Part shown: positions 1 through 8,465 of the stretch, piece after piece
Numbering within the stretch: position 1 is the first letter of the stretch
How the letters are laid out: every line of letters starts with the position of its first letter
Position numbers and translations under genes: made by a program
From: Pseudomonadota bacterium
Lineage (GTDB): Bacteria > Pseudomonadota > Gammaproteobacteria > Steroidobacterales > Steroidobacteraceae
Assembly (NCBI GenBank): GCA_025356075.1
Contig: JANXUT010000002.1
Location: 49,485 to 113,484 of the forward strand
Length of the DNA: 64,000 nt
Direction of reading: 5' to 3'
Notes under the pieces: generated by a model
What the model was told of the DNA's origin: nothing
The model's input: the letters and a program-made list of their open reading frames with translations, nothing else
Database searches by the model: none

Positions 1-314
1 CGAACCTCGGCGCCCTCGCCTACGAGCGCGGGCTCGTGTTTGACACCGCCCTCCTCGCCGTCCAGTACGCGCTGAGTGGCGAGGGGCTCGCGCTCGTCGA
101 CCTGAACCTCTTCCGCGACGACATCGAGGCGGGGAGGCTCGTCCGGCCGTTCGCCGACACGCTCGACGATGGCTTCGGCTACTACCTCATCACCGATCCC
201 GAGGCGCTCTCAGACACCGCGATCGCGCTCTTCCGCTCGTGGCTCATCGAGCACTTCGGCCAGCGCAAGACCGGGGATGAGGCGCGCATGCGCCTCGCCG
301 TCTCGAACGAATGA
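1..314 (+). CDS. LysR-family transcriptional regulator, C-terminal fragment
   Basis: The reading frame is open from the left edge (first full codon at position 3) to a TGA at 314. It encodes about 103 residues of the effector-binding domain of a LysR regulator. The segment with ALSGEGLALVDLNLF followed by GRLVRPF and a closing FRSWL helix is the usual end of GcvA-like LysR proteins. The DNA-binding domain lies outside the window, so the effector cannot be judged. It ends 75 bp before the MttB-family methyltransferase on the same strand and may regulate it, which is inference. The family assignment is fairly secure despite the truncation. Confidence 0.75.
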   Translation, partial: NLGALAYERGLVFDTALLAVQYALSGEGLALVDLNLFRDDIEAGRLVRPFADTLDDGFGYYLITDPEALSDTAIALFRSWLIEHFGQRKTGDEARMRLAVSNE

Positions 315-389
315 ACGCGCCAGCGCCGACCGGCGCCAGCGCCTGCCGCGGCGCATTCCGGCCGCGCACGACCCTGGAGCAGTAACTGG

Positions 390-1946
390 ATGAAAGAACG
401 CGACGAGCAGGCTGGCCGGCGCACGCGCCGCCGGTCGGCGGCAAGCGACGCAAGTCACGCGGTATTTGACCGCACGGGGTCCTACCGGCACCTTCGCAAT
501 CCCTTCGAGCCAATGAAGGTGTTCTCGGACGACGAGGTCGAGGCGATCCACAACGCGGCGCTGACGATCCTCGAGACGATGGGCTGGCGCGTGCTGCATG
601 CGGAGGCGAGGCGCATCTACGCCCGCGCGGGCGCGAGCGTCGATGAATCGACGCAGATGGTGAAGCTCGACCGCGGGCTCGTGAGCGCTGCGATCGCGAC
701 GACGCCGCACGACCTGACGCTCCATGCGAAGGACCCGGCGCGCAGCATGAAGCTCTTTGACCGGCACGTCGTGTTCGCGCCGACCTCGGGGCCGCCGAAC
801 ATCATGGATACCAAGGGCGGCCGCCGCGCGGGCACGTTCGAGGATTTCTGCAACATCATGAAGCTCACCCAGAGCTTCGAGGTACTGCAGGTGCTCGGGG
901 GTTCCGTCGAGCCGCAGGACATCCCCGTCGAGGTTCGCCACCTCGAGACGACGCGCGCGATGCTGACGCTGACCGACAAGATCCCGCTCGTCTATGCGCG
1001 GGGCCCCGGGCAGAACGCCGACAATTTCGAGATGATCCGTATCGCCTATGGACTCACCGAGGAGGAGTTCCGCTCGCGCGCCTACACCTGCACGGTCATC
1101 AATACGAACTCCCCGCTCCAGCTCGACATCCCGATGGCGGGTGGCATCCTCGACTACGCGGCGGCCGGGCAGCCGCTCATCATCACGCCGTTCACGCTCG
1201 CAGGTGCGATGGCGCCCGTGACCGTCGCCGGTGCCCTGACGCTGGCGCACGCTGAGGCGCTCGCGGGGCTCACGCTCGCGCAGATCGTGCGCCCCGGTGC
1301 CCCGATCATCTACGGCAGCTTCACCTCGAACGTCGACATGAAGTCGGGCTCGCCGGCCTTCGGGACGCCAGAGTACGTGAAGTCGTCCTTCGGGGCCGGC
1401 CAGCTCGCGCGCTTCCTAGGCGTGCCGTGGCGCTCCTCGAATGCGACCGCCTCCAACACGCCGGACGCGCAGGCGGCGTATGAGTCGCAGATGAGCCTGT
1501 GGGGCGCGCTGATGGGCGGCTGCAACTTCGTGCTGCACGCGGCCGGCTGGCTCGAGAGCGGGCTCACGACCTCCTACGAGAAGTTCATCCTCGACGTCGA
1601 GATGCTGCAGATGTTCGCGGAGACCTTCCAGCCTTTGGGTGCGACGCCCGCGGATCTTGCGCTCGAGGCGGTCGCCGAGGTCGGCCCGAGCGGCCACTTC
1701 TTCGGTTGTGCGCATACGATGGAGCGCTACCGCACCGCGTTCTACGCCCCGCTCGTCTCCGACTGGCGGAACTTCGGCCAATGGACCGAGGCCGGCGGCC
1801 ATACTGCGACGGAGCGGGCGAGCGTGATCTGGCAGGAGACGCTCGCGCGCTACCAACCGCCTGCGAAGGACCCCGCGATCGTCGAGGCGCTCGATGCCTT
1901 CGTCGCGAGGCGCAGCGCCGAGGGCGGCGCGCCGCCGGTGAGCTGA
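390..1946 (+). CDS. MttB-family (trimethylamine/quaternary amine) methyltransferase, pyrrolysine-less
   Basis: The 518-residue protein belongs to the MttB family (COG5598), which moves a methyl group from a tertiary or quaternary amine to a corrinoid protein. The first 45 residues are a basic, poorly conserved leader, and the TIM-barrel-like domain runs from about residue 50 to 510. The frame has no internal stop, so it is a pyrrolysine-free member like glycine betaine methyltransferase MtgB. The next gene, 74 bp away, is a dimethylglycine/sarcosine dehydrogenase-like flavoprotein, and a carnitine-to-betaine enzyme lies about 6.5 kb downstream. Glycine betaine or a related quaternary amine is therefore the likeliest substrate. 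No corrinoid protein gene is present in the window. The family is certain; the substrate is inferred. Confidence 0.85.
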   Translation: MKERDEQAGRRTRRRSAASDASHAVFDRTGSYRHLRNPFEPMKVFSDDEVEAIHNAALTILETMGWRVLHAEARRIYARAGASVDESTQMVKLDRGLVSAAIATTPHDLTLHAKDPARSMKLFDRHVVFAPTSGPPNIMDTKGGRRAGTFEDFCNIMKLTQSFEVLQVLGGSVEPQDIPVEVRHLETTRAMLTLTDKIPLVYARGPGQNADNFEMIRIAYGLTEEEFRSRAYTCTVINTNSPLQLDIPMAGGILDYAAAGQPLIITPFTLAGAMAPVTVAGALTLAHAEALAGLTLAQIVRPGAPIIYGSFTSNVDMKSGSPAFGTPEYVKSSFGAGQLARFLGVPWRSSNATASNTPDAQAAYESQMSLWGALMGGCNFVLHAAGWLESGLTTSYEKFILDVEMLQMFAETFQPLGATPADLALEAVAEVGPSGHFFGCAHTMERYRTAFYAPLVSDWRNFGQWTEAGGHTATERASVIWQETLARYQPPAKDPAIVEALDAFVARRSAEGGAPPVS

Positions 1947-2020
1947 GGCGGGAAAGGTTCGTGGCGCGCGCGAGGCCGCGCCGTTTGGGTCGTGAAATGA
2001 GCTAACAGGCGAGGATCGGT

Positions 2021-4432
2021 ATGCGCAATCACGTACGGGCAGTGGTCATCGGCGGCGGTGTGGTCGGCGCGAGCGTCCTCTATCACCTGACGAAGGCCGG
2101 CTGGAAGGACGTGCTCCTGATCGAGCGCGCGGAATTGACCTCGGGCTCGACCTGGCACGCGGCCGGCGGCATGCACACGGTGAACGGCGACCCCAACGTT
2201 GCCAAGCTGCAGCAGTACACGATCAACCTCTACAAGGAACTCGAGCAGATCTCCGGCCAGTCCTGCGGCATGCACATCACCGGCGGTATCCTCCTCGCCG
2301 GCACACGCGAGCGCATGGACTGGCTCAAGATGGCGCAGGCGCGCGGCCGCTACCTCGGCATGGACCTCGACATCCTGTCCGCGGCGGAAGCGAAGAAGAT
2401 CTACCCGCTGATGGAGGAGAAGGAGTTCGTCGGGGCGATGTACGACCCGATCGAGGGCCACATCGACCCGTACGGCGTCACCCACGCGTACGCGAAGTCC
2501 GCTCAGATCGGCGGCGCCGAGATCGTCCGCCAGACCCGGGTCACCGACTGCCGGCCGAGGCCGGATGGCACGTGGGACGTCATCACGACCGCCGGCAATG
2601 TCCACGCCGAGCACGTCGTCAACGCCGGAGGCCTCTGGGCGCGCGAGGTCGGCCGGTTCGTCGGGCTTGAGCTGCCGATCCTCGCGATGGAGCACCAGTA
2701 CCTCATCACCGAGGACCTGCCGGAGTTCAAGGGCCAGAAGGAACAGGTCCACTGCATCGACTTCGAGGGCGAGCTCTACCAGCGCCAGGAACGGGGCGGC
2801 ATGCTGATCGGCACCTACGAGCGCGCCGGCGTCCCCTGGTCGCCCAGGACGACGCCGTGGGACTTCGGCCAGGACCTGCTGCCGAACGACCTCGAGCGGA
2901 TCGCGCCCAGTCTCGAGGTCGGATTCAGGCACTTCCCGCGGCTCGCGAGCGCCGGCATCAAGAAGATCGTCAACGGCCCGTTCACGTTCGCACCCGACGG
3001 CAATCCGCTCGTGGGCCCCGTGCGCGGCCTCAGGAACTACTGGGTGGCGTGCGGCGTGATGGCCGGGTTCAGCCAGGGCGGTGGCGTTGGCCTGTCGCTC
3101 GCGAACTGGATGGTCGAGGGCGACCCGGGTGCCGACATCTGGGCGATGGACGTGGCGCGCTATGGCGACTGGGCGACGCTCGCCTACACGAACGCCAAGG
3201 TCCGCGAGAACTACTCGCGGCGCTTTCGCATCCGCTTCCCGAACGAGGAGCTCGAGGCCGCGCGGCCGCTTCGGACGACGCCGATCTACGGCGAGCTCAA
3301 GGCCGCGAACGCGGTGTTCGGCGACTACTGCGGCCTCGAGCACGCGCTCTGGTTCGCGCGGCCCGGCCAGGAGCCGCGCGAGGACGTGACCTTCCGCCGC
3401 TCGAACGCGCATGCGATCGTCGGCGATGAGTGCCACGCGGTGCGGGACTCCGTCGGGCTCCTCGAGATCTCGAACTACGGCAAGTTCGAGGTCACGGGCC
3501 CGGGCGCCGGCGCCTGGCTCGGCAAGGTCATGGCGAACAAGGTTCCGCTCCCGGGTCGCATGGCGCTGGCGCCGATGCTGAACGCCGCCGGCCGGCTCAT
3601 CGGGGACTTCACCGTCGCCTGCCTCACCCCCGAGCGGTACTTCGTGATCGGTACTTACGCGGCCGAAGTCTTCTACCTGCGCTGGTTCGAACAGAGTTTG
3701 CCGCCGACCGGCGTCAACGTCAGGCCCTGCGCGATGGAGTACGTGGGACTTTCGGTCGCGGGACCTAAGTCGCGCGAGCTCCTGCAATCGGTCGTCGGCG
3801 ATGACCTCTCAACCGCGGCGTTCCCGTTCATGTCGTTCCGCCGGATGGACGTCGGCATGATCCCGGCGCTCATCGGGCGCGTGTCGTTCACCGGGGACCT
3901 CGGCTACGAGATCTGGGTCACGACCGACTACCAGCGCGCGCTCTACGAGATCCTCCGGCAGGCCGGCCGGCCGCACGGGCTGAGGCTGATCGGCGGGCGG
4001 TCGCTCAATTCATTGCGGCTCGAGAAGAGCTTCGGCACCTGGGCGCGCGAGTACCGGCCGATCTACGGGCCCTACGAGGCTGGGCTCGGCCGATTCATCG
4101 ACCTGAAGAAGGCCGACTTCATCGGCAAGGCGGCCGCGGCGGCCGAGCTTGAGAGCGGCGGTGAGCGGCGCCTGATCACGCTCAGCGTCGAGGCGCACGA
4201 TGCGGATGCGATCGGCGATGAGCCGATCTACCACGGCGGCCACGTCGTCGGCTGGGTCACCTCCGGCGGCTACGGGCACACGGTGCACAAGTCGATCGCG
4301 CTCGGCTACGTAACCACGGATGTCGCCGAGGCGGTGTCGGGCTTTGAGGTCGAGCTCATCGGCGAGCGACGCGCGGCCACCCGCCTCACCCACGCGGCGT
4401 TCGACCCGCACGGTAGCCGGATGCGGGCCTGA
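2021..4432 (+). CDS. Dimethylglycine/sarcosine dehydrogenase-like FAD oxidoreductase with GcvT domain
   Basis: This 803-residue protein joins an N-terminal FAD-dependent DAO domain (residues 1 to about 370, with dinucleotide motif GGGVVGAS near the start) to a linker domain and a C-terminal glycine-cleavage T-protein domain (about 430 to 800). The segment SGSTWHAAG holds the histidine that carries covalent FAD in mitochondrial dimethylglycine and sarcosine dehydrogenases. The T-protein part should bind tetrahydrofolate and capture the released one-carbon unit as 5,10-methylene-THF. A GAGGA sequence precedes the ATG. It follows the MttB-like gene, so the pair fits stepwise N-demethylation of betaine. 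Dimethylglycine and sarcosine cannot be told apart from sequence alone. Confidence 0.88.
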   Translation: MRNHVRAVVIGGGVVGASVLYHLTKAGWKDVLLIERAELTSGSTWHAAGGMHTVNGDPNVAKLQQYTINLYKELEQISGQSCGMHITGGILLAGTRERMDWLKMAQARGRYLGMDLDILSAAEAKKIYPLMEEKEFVGAMYDPIEGHIDPYGVTHAYAKSAQIGGAEIVRQTRVTDCRPRPDGTWDVITTAGNVHAEHVVNAGGLWAREVGRFVGLELPILAMEHQYLITEDLPEFKGQKEQVHCIDFEGELYQRQERGGMLIGTYERAGVPWSPRTTPWDFGQDLLPNDLERIAPSLEVGFRHFPRLASAGIKKIVNGPFTFAPDGNPLVGPVRGLRNYWVACGVMAGFSQGGGVGLSLANWMVEGDPGADIWAMDVARYGDWATLAYTNAKVRENYSRRFRIRFPNEELEAARPLRTTPIYGELKAANAVFGDYCGLEHALWFARPGQEPREDVTFRRSNAHAIVGDECHAVRDSVGLLEISNYGKFEVTGPGAGAWLGKVMANKVPLPGRMALAPMLNAAGRLIGDFTVACLTPERYFVIGTYAAEVFYLRWFEQSLPPTGVNVRPCAMEYVGLSVAGPKSRELLQSVVGDDLSTAAFPFMSFRRMDVGMIPALIGRVSFTGDLGYEIWVTTDYQRALYEILRQAGRPHGLRLIGGRSLNSLRLEKSFGTWAREYRPIYGPYEAGLGRFIDLKKADFIGKAAAAAELESGGERRLITLSVEAHDADAIGDEPIYHGGHVVGWVTSGGYGHTVHKSIALGYVTTDVAEAVSGFEVELIGERRAATRLTHAAFDPHGSRMRA

Positions 4433-4473
4433 GGGCCGGAGCGGGGCACGCAGCCGCCCGGAGCGTCAGGCTG

Positions 4474-5106
4474 CTACAGGAACGTCCAGGTGAAGCCGAC
4501 GGACACGAGCCCGGGGTTTCCGCCGGCCGCGTGGAAGTGCTCGTACTCGGCGCGAATCGCCCATGACAGCACCTTGAACTGGATGCCGCCGCCGGCCGCG
4601 AAGGACGTGTCGGTCCGGCTCAACGAGAACAGCGACGGGCCCGGGCACGGACCCGGATCGCAAATGGGTGTTGCCACGACGTACTCGCCGTTGACCGTGC
4701 TTTGCAGGCGCGCAAGCCCCGCCTTCACGAACAGCGCACCGATCGGCAGCGGCAGATAGCCGACGCCGAAGGCGGCGGCCCCCTTGAGCGTCACGTCGGC
4801 CGGCAAGCTGCCGAGCGTACCGCGGGGGTGACCGAAATCGATGTATTCGACCTCGGCGCCGACCACCGGGATCGGCCGGATGCCAATGATGCCCTTGAAC
4901 GCGGAATGGTTCTCCTTGAAGGAGCTACTGTTGAAACTCGCGCCGTCCGCATCGACGCGCGACTGCCCCACTCCGCCGCCGAGGTAGAGCCCAAGCAGGT
5001 CATCGGCGCGGGCGGGTCCGGTCGGCAACACGACGGCGAGCGCGAGCGAGGCGATGGCGACACCGCGGGCGAGCCAGCGGGCCTTGAGCGGAACTATGAG
5101 AGGCAT
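4474..5106 (-). CDS. Outer-membrane beta-barrel protein (OmpA/OmpW-like)
   Basis: The 210-residue protein has an N-terminal signal peptide (basic start, hydrophobic stretch near residues 13-30, likely cleavage after PARA). The rest has alternating hydrophobic strands and ends in phenylalanine (FTWTFL), the usual BamA-recognised end of an outer-membrane barrel. LGLYLGGGVGQSRVD at the mature N-terminus is typical of eight-stranded porin-like proteins. An AAAGGA ribosome site sits about 6 nt before the ATG. It lies downstream of the MFS gene on the same strand with a 154-bp gap, so it may have its own promoter. No substrate can be assigned. Confidence 0.75.
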   Translation of the reverse strand: MPLIVPLKARWLARGVAIASLALAVVLPTGPARADDLLGLYLGGGVGQSRVDADGASFNSSSFKENHSAFKGIIGIRPIPVVGAEVEYIDFGHPRGTLGSLPADVTLKGAAAFGVGYLPLPIGALFVKAGLARLQSTVNGEYVVATPICDPGPCPGPSLFSLSRTDTSFAAGGGIQFKVLSWAIRAEYEHFHAAGGNPGLVSVGFTWTFL

Positions 5107-5260
5107 GGGCAGTCCTTTGGCGCAGGGAAGATTCCCACTCCGGCAATGGAGACATCCAGCCTATAACGGAGTTGCACCTACAGCGTTTACCGTCGCCAGC
5201 GGGATCGCAACTACGGAGCCCTAAGAATCCCTTCGGCTATCGGCGCGGGGAGAATCCCCC

Positions 5261-6547
5261 CTACGCCGCGTCAGGCGCGACGCGCTGCGCTGCTCGCGCG
5301 ACTCTGGCCGCCGCTCTCGCCGCCCAGTCGATCGGCTCGATCTTCGGCAGGATCACGACCCAGCCGATGAAGCCTATGAGGTTTATGATCCCGGCGAGCG
5401 CAAAGCCGGTCACGTAGGTGCCGGTGACGAAGATCATATAGCCCGTGAGCGCCGGGGCGATCATGCCGGGAATGTTGCCGATGAAGTTCTGCACGCCGAC
5501 CCAGCGCGCGGCGGCGGTGGGTCCGCCCATGATCTGCGGGATCGCGAAATAACCGGGCGAGGAGAAGCCAAGGAAGAGCTCGTAGATGAAGAGCGAGGCG
5601 ATCGAGGCCTGTACGGGGAGGACCACGATCCCCGCCATGCAGCCGATGCCAAGCAGATGCGCAAGTCCCATCGGCAGCTTGTTCGCGAACGTCCTCGAGC
5701 CGCCCCGGCGTACCCACCGGTCGATGGCCCAGCCGGCGAACAGCGCCGCGAGCGCGTTCACGACGTAGGCGCTGCCGGCGATGAAGGCCATCTCCCTGAT
5801 CGAGAAGCCACGCACATCCACGAGGTAGCTCGGCAGCCACGAGAGGATGAAGTAGAAATTGTAGTTGCCGCAGAAGTGCCCGATCGAGGCGCCCCACAGG
5901 CCGCGCTCGCGGAGGATCTCGCGCACTGTCGGCACGGCGACGGCGGGAGCCGCCGAGGCAGTCGTGACCTCCGCGATGACGACCCGCCGCCACGGAATCA
6001 GCCACAAGAGCGACAGCGCGCCGAAAATGAAGAACGCCGGTCGCCAACCCCAACCCGCCATGATCCAGCCGCCGAGCGCCGTGCCGACCGCGGGGCCGAA
6101 CAGGTAGCCGAAGCCGAGGGTGCCGTTCGAAAGTGCGAGATGCTCGCGCGGCACGTTCGTTGCGATCAGCTTGGAGGTCGTCGTGAATCCCGCGCTCTCG
6201 CCGATGCCGAGCAGCAGGCGCAGCGCCAGGACCGAGTAGAACCCGACCGCGAAGCCCGTCGCCAGGGTCGCTATGGACCAGATTAAAGCGCCAACCCCGA
6301 GCACGACCTTCGCGCCGTAGCGGTCGGCGAGCCATCCCGCTGGGAACTGCGCGAGTGCGTAAGTGAAGTAGAACGCGGACATGAGGAAGCCGAATTCCTT
6401 CTCATCCAGCGCGAGATCGTGCCGAATGAGGGGGCCGGCGGTGTAGAGGTTGCCGCGGTCGACGTAGTTGATGAACATCACCGTCGCCATCAGCAACACG
6501 AGCAGAAGTGGCGACGTCGGCGCCACCGCCGGTTTCGGATTGAGCAC
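5261..6547 (-). CDS. MFS transporter, ACS (anion:cation symporter)-like
   Basis: The 428-residue protein has about 12 predicted membrane segments and the FINYVDRGNL motif in helix 1 typical of the ACS family of carboxylate:H+ symporters. GWLADRYGAK in the loop after helix 2 is the MFS signature. The start is GTG, with a G-rich ribosome site about 8 nt upstream. It is the last gene of the leftward series that begins with the carnitine dehydrogenase fusion, 67 bp after the acyl-CoA dehydrogenase. Uptake of carnitine or a carnitine-derived acid is a reasonable inference. Classical carnitine carriers are BCCT or ABC systems, so the substrate is unproven. Confidence 0.82.
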   Translation of the reverse strand: MLNPKPAVAPTSPLLLVLLMATVMFINYVDRGNLYTAGPLIRHDLALDEKEFGFLMSAFYFTYALAQFPAGWLADRYGAKVVLGVGALIWSIATLATGFAVGFYSVLALRLLLGIGESAGFTTTSKLIATNVPREHLALSNGTLGFGYLFGPAVGTALGGWIMAGWGWRPAFFIFGALSLLWLIPWRRVVIAEVTTASAAPAVAVPTVREILRERGLWGASIGHFCGNYNFYFILSWLPSYLVDVRGFSIREMAFIAGSAYVVNALAALFAGWAIDRWVRRGGSRTFANKLPMGLAHLLGIGCMAGIVVLPVQASIASLFIYELFLGFSSPGYFAIPQIMGGPTAAARWVGVQNFIGNIPGMIAPALTGYMIFVTGTYVTGFALAGIINLIGFIGWVVILPKIEPIDWAARAAARVARAAQRVAPDAA

Positions 6548-6614
6548 TCGGTATCCCCCCGCTTGCAGGGGATGCTACTGGACGCGTACCCGGCGCGCTA
6601 TCCCGGCGCTTGTA

Positions 6615-7778
6615 TCAGCCGCCAAGCGGCCGGAGCAGCGAGCGGGAGATGATGTGTCGCTGAATCTCGCTGGTGCCTTCCCAGATCCGCTCGATGCGCG
6701 CATCCCGCCAGATCCGCTCGAGCGGCAGGTCGGCCATCAGCCCCATGCCGCCGTGGATCTGCAGCGCCTCGTCGGCGACCATCGCGAGCGTCTCGGTCGC
6801 CTTCAGCTTCGCCATCGCCATGTCCATGTCGGTCGCGGTCTTCTGGTCGAACTTCCACGCGGCATCGAGGGTCAGGAGTTCGGCGGCCTTGAGTTCAACC
6901 GCCATGTCGGCGAGCTTGAACGAGACCCCCTGGAATTTTCCGATCTGCTGGCCGAACTGCTTGCGCTCGACCGCCCACTGCATCGCGTGCTCGAGCGCGC
7001 GCTCGGCGCGCCCGAGGCAGGTCGCAGCCACCTGCAGGCGCGTGGCGCCGAGCCAGGAGTTGGCGACCTCAAATCCCCGGTGGACCTCGCCGAGGACGGC
7101 CGACTTCGGCACGCGGCAGTCGTTGAACTCGAGGATGCTGTTGTTGTAGCCGCGGTGCGAGACGTTCTTGTAGCCCGGCCGCACCTCGAACCCCGGGGTG
7201 CCCATGTCGACGAGGAACGCGGTGATCTTCTTCTTCGACCCCTTCGCGCCCTCCTCCTCGCCCGTGGCCGCGAACAGGATCACGAAGTCGGCGTGATCCG
7301 CATGGCTGATGAAGTGCTTGACCCCGTTGATGACGAAATCGCCGCCCTTCTCGACCGCGGTCGTCTTCATGCCGCGGACGTCGGAGCCTGCGCCGGGTTC
7401 GGTCATCGCCAGGCAATCGACCCGCTCGCCGCGCACCGACGGGAAGAGGTACGTCTCGCGCTGCTCGCCCTCGCAGGCACACAGCACGTTCGAGGGGCGC
7501 CCCACGCAGTTGTAGTGAAGCGCATAGCCCGTGCGGCCGAGCTCCTTCTCGTAGAGCACCCAGGTGACCGTGTCGAGGCCGGCGCCACCGACCTCGGCGG
7601 GCATGTTGGCGGCGTAGAGGCCCGCCTCGATCGCCTTGGCCTTGAGCGCCTTGTGCAGCTCCGGGCGCAGCACGCCCGTCTCCTCGATCTCCTTCTCGTG
7701 CGGCATGAGCTCGTGGGTCACGAAGTCACGCGTGGTCTTCACGATGAGGCGCTGTTCGTCGCTGAGCGAGAAATCCAT
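6615..7778 (-). CDS. Acyl-CoA dehydrogenase
   Basis: This 387-residue protein has the full acyl-CoA dehydrogenase fold. The N-terminal helical domain starts MDFSLSDEQRLIVKTTRDF, the middle domain has CLAMTEPGAGSD for flavin and substrate contact, and the C-terminal helical domain has LQIHGGMGLM. The catalytic glutamate is in IWEGTSEIQR near the C-terminus. It oxidises an acyl-CoA to the 2,3-enoyl-CoA with electrons passing to ETF. An AAGGA ribosome site precedes the ATG. It follows the TetR gene by 21 bp within the carnitine operon, so a betainyl or carnitinyl-type acyl-CoA (for example gamma-butyrobetainyl-CoA) is possible. Short-chain fatty acyl-CoA remains an alternative. Confidence 0.9.
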   Translation of the reverse strand: MDFSLSDEQRLIVKTTRDFVTHELMPHEKEIEETGVLRPELHKALKAKAIEAGLYAANMPAEVGGAGLDTVTWVLYEKELGRTGYALHYNCVGRPSNVLCACEGEQRETYLFPSVRGERVDCLAMTEPGAGSDVRGMKTTAVEKGGDFVINGVKHFISHADHADFVILFAATGEEEGAKGSKKKITAFLVDMGTPGFEVRPGYKNVSHRGYNNSILEFNDCRVPKSAVLGEVHRGFEVANSWLGATRLQVAATCLGRAERALEHAMQWAVERKQFGQQIGKFQGVSFKLADMAVELKAAELLTLDAAWKFDQKTATDMDMAMAKLKATETLAMVADEALQIHGGMGLMADLPLERIWRDARIERIWEGTSEIQRHIISRSLLRPLGG

Positions 7779-7799
7779 CGGTCGGTCCTTGGCCGGGCG

Positions 7800-8459
7800 T
7801 CAGGGTGCCGGCGATCGCAGGGCGCGCGCGGGCGCGGTGTCGGGGGAATCGGTTGCCGAGGCCGCGGTTCGCTGCGCCCAGCCGCGCCACAGCTCGAGCT
7901 GGCGGGCGAGCTGGGCGAGCTGGCGCTCGGGCGGCCATTCGGCGGGGATCAAGACCGCGCCGGGGGTGAGGCCGTTGATGAAGGTGATCACGCCGCTCAG
8001 GACCTCGGCCTTAAGTTCCTCGCTCCAGCTCGCCCACTCGGGCCAGCTCGCAGCAAAGCAGCGCTCGAACAGCCGCTGGTACTCGCGGTGCACCCAGACA
8101 TTGATGCGCTTCAGGCGCCGGTCGGCCGATACCTGGCCCCAGAACGCCGCCCAGAACGCGCACTCCGTCGTGCGCTGGGCGTCGAGGGGCAGCGCCTCGG
8201 CGAGGAGGTCGATGAGCTGCGCGCTCGCCGCGGTCGGTCGGACGAGCCGCTCCTCGATGCGCCGGAGGATCAGCCGAAGCGCCGCGAGGATGATCTCCTG
8301 CTTCGAGTCGAAGTAGTGCGCGACCATGCCGGTCGTGTAGCCGGCCTCGCGCGCGATCTTGACGACCGTCGCCTGCTCGAAGCCGTGGCTCGCGACCACG
8401 CGACAGGCGACGTGCGCGATCTCATCGCGCCTCGCGTCGTGGTCGACGATCTTGGGCAT
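7800..8459 (-). CDS. TetR-family regulator, BetI-like
   Basis: The 219-residue protein has an N-terminal TetR helix-turn-helix (about residues 10-55, including TVVKIAREAGYTTGMVAHYF) and a C-terminal ligand domain resembling the BetI type. BetI-like repressors answer choline and related quaternary amines, which suits its position between a carnitine dehydrogenase fusion and an acyl-CoA dehydrogenase. Its ATG is 6 nt after the stop of the upstream gene, with a GAGG site overlapping that stop, so the genes are probably translationally coupled. It may repress its own operon through the palindrome at 9956-9971. The ligand is inferred from context. Confidence 0.85.
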   Translation of the reverse strand: MPKIVDHDARRDEIAHVACRVVASHGFEQATVVKIAREAGYTTGMVAHYFDSKQEIILAALRLILRRIEERLVRPTAASAQLIDLLAEALPLDAQRTTECAFWAAFWGQVSADRRLKRINVWVHREYQRLFERCFAASWPEWASWSEELKAEVLSGVITFINGLTPGAVLIPAEWPPERQLAQLARQLELWRGWAQRTAASATDSPDTAPARALRSPAP

Positions 8460-8465
8460 CGCGCC

